Source: Microbacterium paulum | GTDB taxonomy: Bacteria; Actinomycetota; Actinomycetes; Actinomycetales; Microbacteriaceae | Assembly (NCBI RefSeq): GCF_015707995.1 | Contig: NZ_JAAGRY010000011.1 | Location: 1 to 61,133 of the forward strand | Direction: 5' to 3' | Length of the DNA stretch: 61,133 nt | Shown: positions 52,440 through 61,133 of the stretch, piece after piece | Position numbering within the stretch: position 1 is the first letter of the stretch | Layout: every line of letters begins with the position of its first letter | Notes under the pieces: model-generated | What the model was told of the DNA's origin: nothing | The model's input: the letters and a program-made list of their open reading frames with translations, nothing else | Databases searched by the model: none | Program-made: the position numbers and the translations under genes

Positions 52440-53915
52440 TCAATAGGCCCCGTGGGGCCGAACCATCACCGCGGCGGTGCGCGCGATGATCTTCAGATCG
52501 CTCCCCAGCGACCAGTTCTCCACGTAGTGCAGGTCCAGGCGGACCGACTGCTCCCAGCTCAGGTCGCTGCGCCCGCTGACCTGCCAGAGCCCGGTGATGC
52601 CCGGCTGCACATACAGGCGCCGGAACACCGGCCCGTCGTACTCGCTCACTTCCGTCGGCAGCGGTGGCCGCGGCCCCACGACGCTCATCTCACCCATCAG
52701 CACGTTCCAGAACTGCGGCAGCTCGTCGAGCGAGAATCGGCGAAGCACGGCGCCGACGCGCGTCACGCGCGGGTCGTGCTTCAGCTTGAACAGCGGGCCG
52801 GCGCCCTCGTTGGCGGATGCCAGCGCCGCGAGATCCCGCTCCGCCGTGGCCGTCATCGTGCGGAACTTGAGGATGTCGAATTCGCGCCCGCCGCGCCCGA
52901 TCCTTCGCTGTCGGAAGAACACGCCCCCCGGAGTGTCCACAGCGATCATCAGCGCGATCACTGGGGTGATCAGCGCGATCGGAACGAGCGCGGCGAGCGC
53001 GACGACCACATCGAGCATGCGCTTGGCCCGCATGCTCGAGCGGTCGAACCTGGGGAGGCTCACGTGCGTGAGCGCCAGCCCGTTCGACCGCTCGAAGGCG
53101 ATGCGAGAACGGGCGACATCCGCCAGGCGGGTCGCGAGGATGAGGTCGATGGCAGCCCCTTCGAGGCTCCACGACAGCTTCCTCAGGTAGTCGGGGTCGT
53201 CGGTGCCGCCTGCGACGACGACCGTTTCGATGCAGCATTGGCGTGCGATCTCGGCGACCTGCTCCGGAGTCCCCAACACCGGATACGTCGTTCCGTCGAC
53301 CGTCATCGCCAGTGCGCCGCCGCCGGGGAGGGCTGCACCGACGATGCGGTGTCCGATGTCGTCGTCGTCCGCGAGGGACCGGATCAGATCGGCGATGCCG
53401 GCCTGATCTCCGACGACGAGGGTGCGTGGCGCCAGCGTGTCGGTGTCACGCCGCCGCGCGAAGCGCGCACGGCGGATCGCCCGGACCGACACCAAGGCTG
53501 CAGCGGCGAGCGGCACCGTGATCGACAGATGCGGGACGAGCGCATCGCTGCTGCCCTCGACGCCCGCCACGACAGCGAGCGCCGCGACGCCGATCACCGT
53601 GGAATGGGCGATCGGAGCCAGTTCCCACCGTCGGCCTGTGCCATGTCGATGCGAGCGAGCACGCGCCACGACGAGAGCGACCGCCCACACCGCGGCGAGT
53701 ACGCCAGCCGCGATCACCGCGGGCAGGTCGGCACCCCCCGCCCCGTGCCAGAGCGTGGCCGCCGCGGCTGCCGCGGCGATGATCACCGTGTCCACGACCC
53801 CGGATCGGGTGCGCAGTCGGCGCACCTCGGTCAGACGCTGCTCGAGCAGCGGCATGACGCGAGGAGCGGCGACGGCGTCCGAACCCGTTGCAAGGGTCGG
53901 CGCCGCGGCGCTCAT
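52440..53915 (-). CDS. Priming polyprenyl-phosphate glycosylphosphotransferase (WbaP/CpsE-like)
   Basis: The 491-residue enzyme starts surface polysaccharide assembly by moving a sugar-1-phosphate to undecaprenyl phosphate. Residues about 40-150 hold four membrane helices, about 165-285 a Rossmann-like CoA-binding-type region (LVVGDQAGIADLI), and about 295-491 the bacterial sugar transferase domain with RAKRMLDVVVAL, FFRQRRIGRGG, KFRTM, RRFSLDELPQFWNVL, GEMSVVGPRPPLP and PGITGLWQVSGRS. All catalytic blocks are present. ATG 53915 is preceded by a weak AGGGCAC. A 150-base upstream stretch holds four TGGGGACA copies (read on this strand). It completes the Wzx/Wzy set although it lies in its own transcript. 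Confidence 0.93.
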   Translation of the reverse strand: MSAAAPTLATGSDAVAAPRVMPLLEQRLTEVRRLRTRSGVVDTVIIAAAAAAATLWHGAGGADLPAVIAAGVLAAVWAVALVVARARSHRHGTGRRWELAPIAHSTVIGVAALAVVAGVEGSSDALVPHLSITVPLAAAALVSVRAIRRARFARRRDTDTLAPRTLVVGDQAGIADLIRSLADDDDIGHRIVGAALPGGGALAMTVDGTTYPVLGTPEQVAEIARQCCIETVVVAGGTDDPDYLRKLSWSLEGAAIDLILATRLADVARSRIAFERSNGLALTHVSLPRFDRSSMRAKRMLDVVVALAALVPIALITPVIALMIAVDTPGGVFFRQRRIGRGGREFDILKFRTMTATAERDLAALASANEGAGPLFKLKHDPRVTRVGAVLRRFSLDELPQFWNVLMGEMSVVGPRPPLPTEVSEYDGPVFRRLYVQPGITGLWQVSGRSDLSWEQSVRLDLHYVENWSLGSDLKIIARTAAVMVRPHGAY

Positions 53916-54515
53916 CGTCGTGCCCTGGCCTCGAGCGTGATCGGATGTGCTGTGCGCGATGCCGCCGGTGTCCCCAGTGCTTCCCGATCTGCGCAGAGTT
54001 CGCTACGTCGCCGCATGAACGTGTCCCCATTGTCCCCAGTCGCGGGTCGTGACCCGCGTGTCCCCAATGAGCACGGACCGAGATCCGTGCTCCCCCAACT
54101 CCGTCCGGACCTCCGACCGGGTCCCATCCCGATCGGATTCCGTCCAGCGGCGCCGACCCCTCGGCATCCGCCCCGCCTGAAGCGGTGGACGTGGCTTGAG
54201 TATTGCACAGGCCCGTGCAGGGGGGAAGAGCGATGTCGATGCGTGTCCCGGTGGACCGCGCAGCCCATCGCATCACATCGTCAAACCCCTGATTCACGCG
54301 CCCGCCCCGGTACGATGGACATGTCCGCGCTGTCCTCAGCTGCCCCCAAGCGGCGTTCCGAATCCGGCCACCCCAACGGCCGTCCGGGAGATGCGTGGTC
54401 AGGGGTCCTCTGAGCCGACCGTCCCCAACGGCTCACTGTTCAGAGGGCCCCGTCTTGGTTTCTCCCGCCGTCGCCCTGTCGGGGATGGCCAGTTCCCCCG
54501 ACTACCCTGGTTCCC
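53916..54515. other. 600-base regulatory region between the priming transferase and glmS
   Basis: No convincing long gene is present. Four TGTCCCCA copies lie at 53969, 54022, 54031 and 54059. Two hairpins follow: CGCGGGTC/GACCCGCG at 54041-54058 and GAGCACGGA/TCCGTGCTC at 54069-54092. Two tiny + strand reading frames are possible: 19 codons from ATG 54233 with GGGGGGAAGAG upstream, and 32 codons from ATG 54315 behind TACGAT. Neither is supported beyond that. The glmS promoter lies at the right end. Confidence 0.6.
54503..54508 (+). promoter_or_regulatory. -10 box TACCCT of a leaderless glmS promoter
   Basis: TACCCT lies 7 bases before the ATG at 54516. The bases between (GGTTCCC) contain no ribosome site. 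Confidence 0.5.
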
Positions 54516-56365
<1,850 letters not shown>

Positions 56366-56366
<1 letters not shown>

Positions 56367-56383
56367 CCCGGGCTGCGCCGGGC
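56366..56383 (+). terminator. Short hairpin after glmS
   Basis: GCCCGG and CCGGGC form a 6-bp stem with a 6-base loop, starting at the glmS stop codon. It is weak, but well placed. Confidence 0.35.
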
Positions 56384-56410
56384 CGCCCACCCCCGCGCCG
56401 CCCCGCGCGG

Positions 56411-56478
56411 CGAGACACCGTCTGTGCGCCGAGACACCGCGGGTGGACCGGTGTCTCGGCGCAGAAACGGTGTTTCGC
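56411..56478. repeat. Palindromic double-arm intergenic repeat with a different core
   Basis: Two CGAGACACCG arms (56411-56420, 56430-56439) are followed by CGGTGTCTCG (56449-56458) and CGGTGTTTCG (56469-56478). The inner pair extends to about 16 bp through GCGC/GCGC. The layout, and the closing GAAACGG...TTCGCGG, mirror the repeats at 8343 and 9535. Confidence 0.65.
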
Positions 56479-56518
56479 GGGCGAGGGCGCGCAGACCGGG
56501 CGCCTCGCCGCGCGCCGG

Positions 56519-56524
56519 TAGGCT
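56519..56524 (+). promoter_or_regulatory. -10 box TAGGCT of a leaderless acpS promoter
   Basis: TAGGCT lies 7 bases before the GTG at 56532, and no ribosome site is present. Confidence 0.5.
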
Positions 56525-56531
56525 GGGGCGC

Positions 56532-56978
56532 GTGATCGTCGGTATCGGCGTCGACCTCGTCGACATCCCGCGCTTCGAGCGGTCGCTCGCGCGCACGCCG
56601 CGCCTTCTCGACCGGCTGTTCACTCCGGCCGAGCGGCAGCTCAAGCCCCGCTCGCTCGCGGCGCGGTACGCTGCGAAAGAGGCGCTCATCAAGGCGCTCG
56701 GGGGTTCGGACGGCGTGCACTGGACCGACATCGAGGTCGCCTCCGAGCCGAGCGGGCGCCCCGTCTTCTCGCTCACCGGCGAGACCGCCGCGACCGTCGC
56801 GGCGCGCGGCGTCACCGCGATGCACCTCTCGCTCAGCCACGACGCGGGCCTCGCGACCGCGTACGTGGTGGCCGAGGCATCCGTCATGCCGATGGATGCC
56901 TCGGGCACCCCTGCTGCCGAACCGACCGCCCACCACACCGCCGACCCGATCACCGACCCCACGGGAGACCCGCGATGA
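56532..56978 (+). CDS. acpS: Holo-[acyl-carrier-protein] synthase
   Basis: AcpS attaches the 4'-phosphopantetheine arm of CoA to acyl carrier protein. It begins VIVGIGVDLVDIPRFERSL with metal-binding Asp8, and has FTPAER and RYAAKEALIKAL with the catalytic helix. The usual family length is about 120 residues; this one has 148 because of a Pro/Thr/Asp-rich tail of about 30 residues after the last strand (HDAGLATAYVVAEA). The tail end overlaps the alr start (ATGA). GTG 56532 sits directly behind a -10 box. Confidence 0.95.
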   Translation: MIVGIGVDLVDIPRFERSLARTPRLLDRLFTPAERQLKPRSLAARYAAKEALIKALGGSDGVHWTDIEVASEPSGRPVFSLTGETAATVAARGVTAMHLSLSHDAGLATAYVVAEASVMPMDASGTPAAEPTAHHTADPITDPTGDPR

Positions 56979-58099
56979 GCCACCTGCCCGCCGGTGTCAT
57001 GCGCGAGGCGCTCATCGACACCACCGCGATCACCGAGAACGTGCGGCACCTGCGCCGACTCACCGACTCGGACGTGATCGCCGTCGTCAAGGCCGACGGG
57101 TACGGCCACGGCGCGGTGCGCTCGGCGGTCGCGGCGCTCGCCGGCGGGGCGAGCCGTCTCGGCGTCGCCGACGTGGCCGAAGCGATCGCGCTGCGTCGCG
57201 CGGGCATCGACGCGCCGATCCTCGCGTGGCTGCACGCGCCGGGCGCCTCGTTCGCCGAGGCCGCCGTTTTCGGGATCGAGCTCGGCATCTCGAGCTTCGA
57301 CCAGCTCGTCGCCGCGGCAGCAGCGGCCACCGCCGATCGCGCCGTCGCGGTGCACCTGAAGGTCGAGACCGGGCTCGGGCGCAACGGCATCGCCCCCGCC
57401 GACGCGCCGGTCGTGTTCGCCGAGGCGGCGCGGCTCGAACGCATCGGCAAGCTGCGCGTCGTCGGCATCTTCAGCCACCTCTCGAACACGAGCCCGGCCG
57501 ATGATCGCGCCGCGCTCGACCGCTTCACCGAGGCGCTGGCCCTGGCATCCTCGCTCGGACTCACTCCGCCGCTCCGGCACCTCGCCGCCTCGCACGCGGC
57601 CATCGACCTGCCCGAAGCGCGCTTCGGGTGCGTGCGCCTCGGCATCGCGATGTACGGGCTGTCGCCGTTCGCCGACCGCACGTCGGCCGACCTCGGGCTC
57701 CGCCCCGCGATGAGCCTGCGCGCGGCGGTCGCGGCCGTCCGCCGCGTGCCGGCCGGCCAGGGCGTGTCGTACGGCTACACGCACCGCACCGAGGGCGAGA
57801 CGACGCTCGCCCTGGTGCCCCTCGGCTACGCCGACGGCGTTCCGCGCGCGGCGTCGGGCGGGGGCGCCGTGCGCATCGGCGGCGAGACGTTCCCGGTCGC
57901 CGGCCGCATCGCCATGGACCAGTTCGTCGTCGACGTGGGCGACCATCCCGTCGCGGTGGGCGACGAGGCGATGCTCTTCGGCGACCCCACCCTCGGCGCA
58001 CCCGCCGTCGAGGAATGGGCCGACTCGGCCGGCACGATCAACTACGAGATCGTCACCCGCATCGGCCCGCGCGTCGCGCGCCGCGAGGTGACCCGGTGA
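56975..58099 (+). CDS. alr: Alanine racemase
   Basis: Alr makes D-alanine for peptidoglycan. The 374-residue enzyme has the PLP-binding AVVKADGYGHG with Lys39, the RxGxG-like KVETGLGRNG block, the SYGYTH region with the second catalytic Tyr, and GRIAMDQFVVDVG near the C-terminus. It overlaps acpS upstream (ATGA) and tsaE downstream (GTGA), so the three are coupled. Confidence 0.97.
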   Translation: MSHLPAGVMREALIDTTAITENVRHLRRLTDSDVIAVVKADGYGHGAVRSAVAALAGGASRLGVADVAEAIALRRAGIDAPILAWLHAPGASFAEAAVFGIELGISSFDQLVAAAAAATADRAVAVHLKVETGLGRNGIAPADAPVVFAEAARLERIGKLRVVGIFSHLSNTSPADDRAALDRFTEALALASSLGLTPPLRHLAASHAAIDLPEARFGCVRLGIAMYGLSPFADRTSADLGLRPAMSLRAAVAAVRRVPAGQGVSYGYTHRTEGETTLALVPLGYADGVPRAASGGGAVRIGGETFPVAGRIAMDQFVVDVGDHPVAVGDEAMLFGDPTLGAPAVEEWADSAGTINYEIVTRIGPRVARREVTR

Positions 58100-58599
58100 G
58101 CGGGCTCGACGCGTTCGTCGGTGAGCGCGAGGTCGCGTCGGTCGACGAGATGGATGCCTTGGGCCGTGCCTTCGGCGAAGCGCTCCGCGCGGGCGACCTC
58201 GTCGTGCTGACCGGTCCGCTCGGCGCGGGCAAGACGACCCTCACGCGGGGCATCGCGGCCGCCCTCGGCGTGCGCGGGCGCGTGCAGAGCCCCACGTTCG
58301 TGATCGCTCGCACGCATCCCTCGCTCACCGACGGCCCGGCGCTCGTGCACGTGGATGCCTACCGCCTCGGCACCGACGGAGAGCTCGACGACCTCGACAT
58401 CGACTTCGCCCACTCCGTCGTGATCGCCGAGTGGGCCGCGCCCTACGCCGCCGCCGTCGCCGACACGTGGTGGGAGGTCGAGATCGAGCGCGGCTGGTCG
58501 GGCACCGGTGTCGACAACGCATGCGGCACCGCCGGCCCGCACGTCGCCGACATGGAGGATGCCGCGCCGCGGCACGTGCGCATCTCGCGCCGGCCCTGA
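58096..58599 (+). CDS. tsaE: tRNA threonylcarbamoyladenosine biosynthesis protein TsaE
   Basis: TsaE is the ATPase of the TsaB-TsaD-TsaE complex that makes t6A37 in tRNA. The Walker A motif GPLGAGKTT is at residues 40-48, followed by VQSPTFVIARTH and HVDAYRL, the classic TsaE pattern, and VIAEWAAPYA. At 167 residues it is slightly long; the C-terminal part (ERGWSGTGVDNACGT) includes an insertion. The GTG start overlaps alr by 4 bases. Confidence 0.95.
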   Translation: MSGLDAFVGEREVASVDEMDALGRAFGEALRAGDLVVLTGPLGAGKTTLTRGIAAALGVRGRVQSPTFVIARTHPSLTDGPALVHVDAYRLGTDGELDDLDIDFAHSVVIAEWAAPYAAAVADTWWEVEIERGWSGTGVDNACGTAGPHVADMEDAAPRHVRISRRP

Positions 58600-58624
58600 A
58601 CCTGACCCCAGCCCCGGGCCCGAC

Positions 58625-58630
58625 TACCCT
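58625..58630 (+). promoter_or_regulatory. -10 box TACCCT of a leaderless tsaB promoter
   Basis: TACCCT lies 7 bases before the GTG at 58638, in the 38-base gap after tsaE. Confidence 0.45.
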
Positions 58631-58637
58631 GGATGAC

Positions 58638-59318
58638 GTGATCCTCGGCATCGACACCTCTCTCGGCACGGCCGTCGCCGTCGTCGAAAGCGACGGAGTG
58701 GTGCGGGCCGAGGCATCCAGCGACAACCCCCTCGGCCACGCCGAAGCCATCGGCACGCTGCTGGTCGACGCGCTCACGGGCGCCGCGCGCGGCCCGATCG
58801 GGCAGACCGGCGCGCCCGAAGAGGTCGCGCTCACGCACGTCGCCGCGGGCATGGGCCCGGGCCCGTTCACCGGGCTGCGCGTCGGCATCGCCGCAGCGCG
58901 CGCCTTCGCGCTCGGCCGCGGCCTGCCGGTCGTCGCCGTGCCGAGCCACGACGCGGCGGCCCTCGGCATCGTCCTATCGGCCGCCCTCACAGACCCGTTC
59001 GCCGACGTGCCGCGCTTCGCCGTCGTCACCGACGCGCGCCGGCGCGAGTTCGCGTATTCGGTCTACGACGGGATCGACGACGACGGCATTCCGGTGCGGG
59101 TCGCCGGCCCCGCGCTCACCCCCCGCGACGCGGTCGACGACGTACTCGCCGGCCTCGGCGCCGAACGTCGCGATGTGACGGTGATCTCGGCATCCATGGT
59201 CGCCGCCCTCGCCGGGCGCGCCGTCGCTGCCGGACGCGAGCTGACCGGCCCCGAGCCGCTGTACCTGCGGGCCCCCGACGTGACGCTGCCCGCCGCACCC
59301 AAGCGGGTCGGCGCATGA
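58638..59318 (+). CDS. tsaB: tRNA threonylcarbamoyladenosine biosynthesis protein TsaB
   Basis: The 226-residue protein is an ASKHA-fold partner of TsaD in t6A synthesis. It opens ILGIDTSLGTAVAVV and has HAEAIGTLLVDAL and the GPGPFTGLRVGIAAARAFALG block typical of TsaB. The GTG start at 58638 is used; it is placed correctly for the first beta strand and lies behind a -10 box. The stop overlaps rimI (ATGA). Confidence 0.95.
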   Translation: MILGIDTSLGTAVAVVESDGVVRAEASSDNPLGHAEAIGTLLVDALTGAARGPIGQTGAPEEVALTHVAAGMGPGPFTGLRVGIAAARAFALGRGLPVVAVPSHDAAALGIVLSAALTDPFADVPRFAVVTDARRREFAYSVYDGIDDDGIPVRVAGPALTPRDAVDDVLAGLGAERRDVTVISASMVAALAGRAVAAGRELTGPEPLYLRAPDVTLPAAPKRVGA

Positions 59319-59812
59319 CCCTGCGCACCGCGACCGGCGACGACCTCGGCGCGATCATGACGCTCGAGCGGGCATCGTTCCCGACGGATGCCTGGAGCGA
59401 GAGCCTCATGGCCGCCGAGCTCGCCTCGCCGCACGGCCGCTACCTCGTCGATGTCGAGGCCGGGCGCGTCGTCGGGTACGGGGGAGTGCGCGCGGTGCGC
59501 GGCGCCGCCGATGCTGACATCCAGACCATCGCGATCGCCGAAGCCGCACGCGGCGCCGGCCGGGGGCGTGCGCTCCTGCGGGCGCTGCTCGGCGAGGCCA
59601 GGGAGTGCGGGGCGCGCGAGATGTTCCTCGAGGTGCGCGCCGACAACCCCGTGGCCGAAGCGCTGTACGCCTCGGAAGGCTTCGTCGAGATCGCCCGCCG
59701 TCCGCGCTACTACCAGCCCGACGACATCGATGCCGTGGTCATGAAGCTCGACCTCGCGGCGTGGGCGGCGGCCCAGGCATCCGCGCCGTCCGATGCGGGG
59801 GCCTGCTCGTGA
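59315..59812 (+). CDS. rimI: Ribosomal protein S18-alanine N-acetyltransferase
   Basis: The 165-residue GNAT acetyltransferase has the acetyl-CoA loop [19 protein letters not shown] (the expected RxxGxG pattern read as RGAGRG) and the C-terminal [23 protein letters not shown], the RimI hallmark. It overlaps tsaB at its start. The conserved tsaB-rimI-tsaD order of actinobacteria supports the name. The stop overlaps a small ORF start (GTGA). Confidence 0.93.
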   Translation: MTLRTATGDDLGAIMTLERASFPTDAWSESLMAAELASPHGRYLVDVEAGRVVGYGGVRAVRGAADADIQTIAIAEAARGAGRGRALLRALLGEARECGAREMFLEVRADNPVAEALYASEGFVEIARRPRYYQPDDIDAVVMKLDLAAWAAAQASAPSDAGACS

Positions 59813-59925
59813 GCGGGCTCGGCGCGACGTGGGGGCAACAGCAGGGCGAACCGATGCTGCGGCGCCGGCTGGGGTGCAGGGTGGACGGTTTCCCCTGCGT
59901 ATGCCACAGAAAGGCGGCGGCATGA
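59809..59925 (+). CDS. Small Cys-rich ORF coupled between rimI and tsaD
   Basis: A 38-codon frame starts with GTG overlapping the rimI stop (GTGA) and ends with TGA overlapping the tsaD start (ATGA), so it exactly bridges the two genes. The product is basic and ends [17 protein letters not shown], with three Cys and a His close together, which could bind a metal or simply be chance. Third-position GC is high (32 of 38 codons by my count), as expected for coding DNA here. I know no family for it. It may only serve translational coupling to tsaD. Confidence 0.4.
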   Translation: MSGLGATWGQQQGEPMLRRRLGCRVDGFPCVCHRKAAA

Positions 59926-61034
59926 GCGCCCGCGAACCCCTCGTGCTCGGCATCGAGACGAGCTGCGACGAGACCGGCATCGGCATCGTCCGCGGCACGA
60001 CGCTGCTGAGCAACACGATCGCGAGCTCGATGGACGAGCACGCCCGCTATGGCGGCGTCGTGCCCGAGGTCGCCGCCCGCGCCCACCTCGAAGCGTTGCA
60101 GCCGACGATCGAGGCCGCCGTCGCCGAGGCGGGAATCGCCCTCGATGAGATCGACGCCGTCGCCGTGACGAGCGGCCCGGGGCTGGCCGGAGCGTTGATG
60201 GTCGGCGTCGGCGCCGCGAAAGCCCTGGCCGTGAGCCTCGGCAAGCCGTTGTATGCCGTGAACCACCTCGTCGGGCACATCGCCGCCGACCTGCTTGCTG
60301 GCGAAGAGGTCGAATACCCGACCATCGCCCTGCTCGTCAGCGGCGGCCACACGTCGCTGCTGCTCGTGCGCGACCTGGTCTCTGACGTCGAGCTTCTCGG
60401 CGAGACCCTCGACGACGCCGCCGGCGAGGCCTTCGACAAGATCGCCCGCATTCTCGGGCTGCCCTACCCCGGCGGCCCCGAGATCGACCGCGCCGCCGCG
60501 ACCGGCGACCCGGCCGCGATCCGCTTTCCGCGCGGACTGTCGCGCGCGTCGGATTTCGCCGAGCACCGCTACGACTTCTCGTTCTCGGGGCTGAAGACGG
60601 CCGTCGCGCGGTGGGTCGAGCAGGCCGAGGCCGCGGGCACGCCCGTGAACACGGCCGATGTCGCCGCGTCGTTCCGCGAGGCCGTCGTCGACGTGCTCGT
60701 GACGAAGGCGCTGGATGCCTGTGCCCGCTACGACGTGCCGCGACTGCTCCTCGGCGGCGGCGTCATCGCGAACCGCCGGCTGCGTGAGGTCGCCCTCGAG
60801 CGGGCCGGCGCGGCGGGTGTCGCGGTGCGGATTCCGCCCCTCAGCCTCTGCACCGACAACGGCGCCATGATCGCGGCGCTCGCCGCGCAGCTCATCATGA
60901 GCGGGCGCCGCCCCTCGACCCTCGCCTTTGGCGCCGACTCGACCCTGCCGGTCACCGAGATCCAGGTCGCCGAGGCGCCGCTCGACGAGCCTCCGTTCGG
61001 CGCGCCGCAACGTGGAGCGGCGGTCACCCGATGA
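59922..61034 (+). CDS. tsaD: tRNA N6-adenosine threonylcarbamoyltransferase TsaD
   Basis: The 370-residue catalytic subunit transfers threonylcarbamoyl to A37 of ANN-decoding tRNAs. It has [14 protein letters not shown], the metal-binding His115 and His119 in NHLVGHIAA, the SGGHTSLL loop, [21 protein letters not shown], and the C-terminal [12 protein letters not shown] 59922 is used because GAAAGGCGGCGGC precedes it and the conserved region starts at once; ATG 59901 in frame would add seven residues. The stop overlaps the next start (ATGA). Confidence 0.96.
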   Translation: MSAREPLVLGIETSCDETGIGIVRGTTLLSNTIASSMDEHARYGGVVPEVAARAHLEALQPTIEAAVAEAGIALDEIDAVAVTSGPGLAGALMVGVGAAKALAVSLGKPLYAVNHLVGHIAADLLAGEEVEYPTIALLVSGGHTSLLLVRDLVSDVELLGETLDDAAGEAFDKIARILGLPYPGGPEIDRAAATGDPAAIRFPRGLSRASDFAEHRYDFSFSGLKTAVARWVEQAEAAGTPVNTADVAASFREAVVDVLVTKALDACARYDVPRLLLGGGVIANRRLREVALERAGAAGVAVRIPPLSLCTDNGAMIAALAAQLIMSGRRPSTLAFGADSTLPVTEIQVAEAPLDEPPFGAPQRGAAVTR

Positions 61035-61133
61035 GTGGCCCCGATCCGTCCGCGCTCGGCCCCGACCCGTCCGCGCTCGGCCCCGACCCGTCCGCTGAGG
61101 GCTCCGCCGCCGCGGCCGGCGATCCGGCCCCGG
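61031..61133 (+). CDS. Unidentified gene start, cut by window edge
   Basis: An ATG overlapping the tsaD stop (ATGA) opens a frame that stays open to the window end. The 34 visible residues contain three Pro-Asp-Pro-Ser-Ala repeats ([20 protein letters not shown]), coded by a near-exact 21-base repeat. This is a low-complexity N-terminus and does not allow identification. Confidence 0.5.
   Translation, partial: MSGPDPSALGPDPSALGPDPSAEGSAAAAGDPAP

Noticed and set aside
54233..54413. Two tiny ORFs before glmS as leader peptides
   Set aside because: One has a good ribosome site and the other a -10-like box, but there is no codon-bias, motif or attenuator structure to support either beyond chance.
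17265..54515. Prophage or integrative element
   Set aside because: No integrase, terminase, capsid, relaxase or transposase gene and no tRNA attachment site could be found in the island.
59739..61010. 423-codon minus-strand frame opposite tsaD
   Set aside because: It is antisense to a gene with all TsaD motifs, and the residue composition is that of a shadow frame.

Overview
The window is very GC-rich, uses GTG starts and C/G third positions freely, and carries the actinobacterial backbone order rplM-rpsI-glmM ... coaA ... glmS-acpS-alr-tsaE-tsaB-rimI-tsaD. Together with compact leaderless promoters and the protein families present, this points to a Microbacteriaceae member, probably Microbacterium or a close relative. 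This assignment comes from gene content and style, not from a database match.

Left part (1-12.4 kb): a truncated membrane acyltransferase, a PfkB sugar kinase, truA and an endonuclease/exonuclease/phosphatase-family enzyme. Next comes a locus that looks like beta-glucan production. It holds two paralogous orphan response regulators, a lipoprotein, a membrane gene with a degenerate GGDEF fold (broken by a small insertion and a stop codon), a processive GT2 synthase, a GH6 cellulase and a lysozyme-like secreted protein. An AbiEi-like gene sits inside it between two near-identical palindromic repeats.

Centre-left backbone (12.4-17.3 kb): a 6C-type small RNA candidate with its own terminator, a clear rplM promoter, rplM-rpsI-glmM, a Ppx/GppA phosphatase and coaA.

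Surface-polysaccharide island (about 17.3-54.5 kb), lying between coaA and glmS. Sugar-nucleotide genes: a WbpD-like N-acetyltransferase, a Gfo/Idh/MocA dehydrogenase, an SDR epimerase, two DegT aminotransferases, a PglD-like acetyltransferase, wecC and wecB. Assembly genes: a WecG/TagA transferase, several glycosyltransferases including a fused pair, two Wzz-like proteins on a shared bidirectional promoter, a Wzy-like polymerase, a Wzx flippase and a priming polyprenyl-phosphate glycosylphosphotransferase. Two secreted DUF4082 proteins, one of about 1,880 residues and one with a beta-helix, share domains and Pro/Thr linkers and flank the assembly genes. Two oxidoreductase genes in the middle (aldo/keto reductase and GMC type) carry in-frame stop codons. 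LhgO, VanZ, an MFS exporter, a TolB-like protein and an anchored unknown protein fill the rest.

Right part (54.5 kb to end): glmS, acpS, alr, tsaE, tsaB, rimI, tsaD, chained by 4-base overlaps or leaderless promoters. A 38-codon Cys-rich small ORF is wedged exactly between rimI and tsaD. The last gene runs off the edge.

How it fits together: GlmS and GlmM supply UDP-GlcNAc. WecB and WecC, possibly with the 3-dehydrogenase, aminotransferase and N-acetyltransferase, would turn it into mannosaminuronic-acid-type sugars. The WecG-family enzyme and other transferases build the repeat unit on the lipid primed by the WbaP-like enzyme; Wzx flips it, Wzy polymerises it and the Wzz-like pair tunes length. 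The DUF4082 proteins may bind or modify the finished glycan outside the cell.
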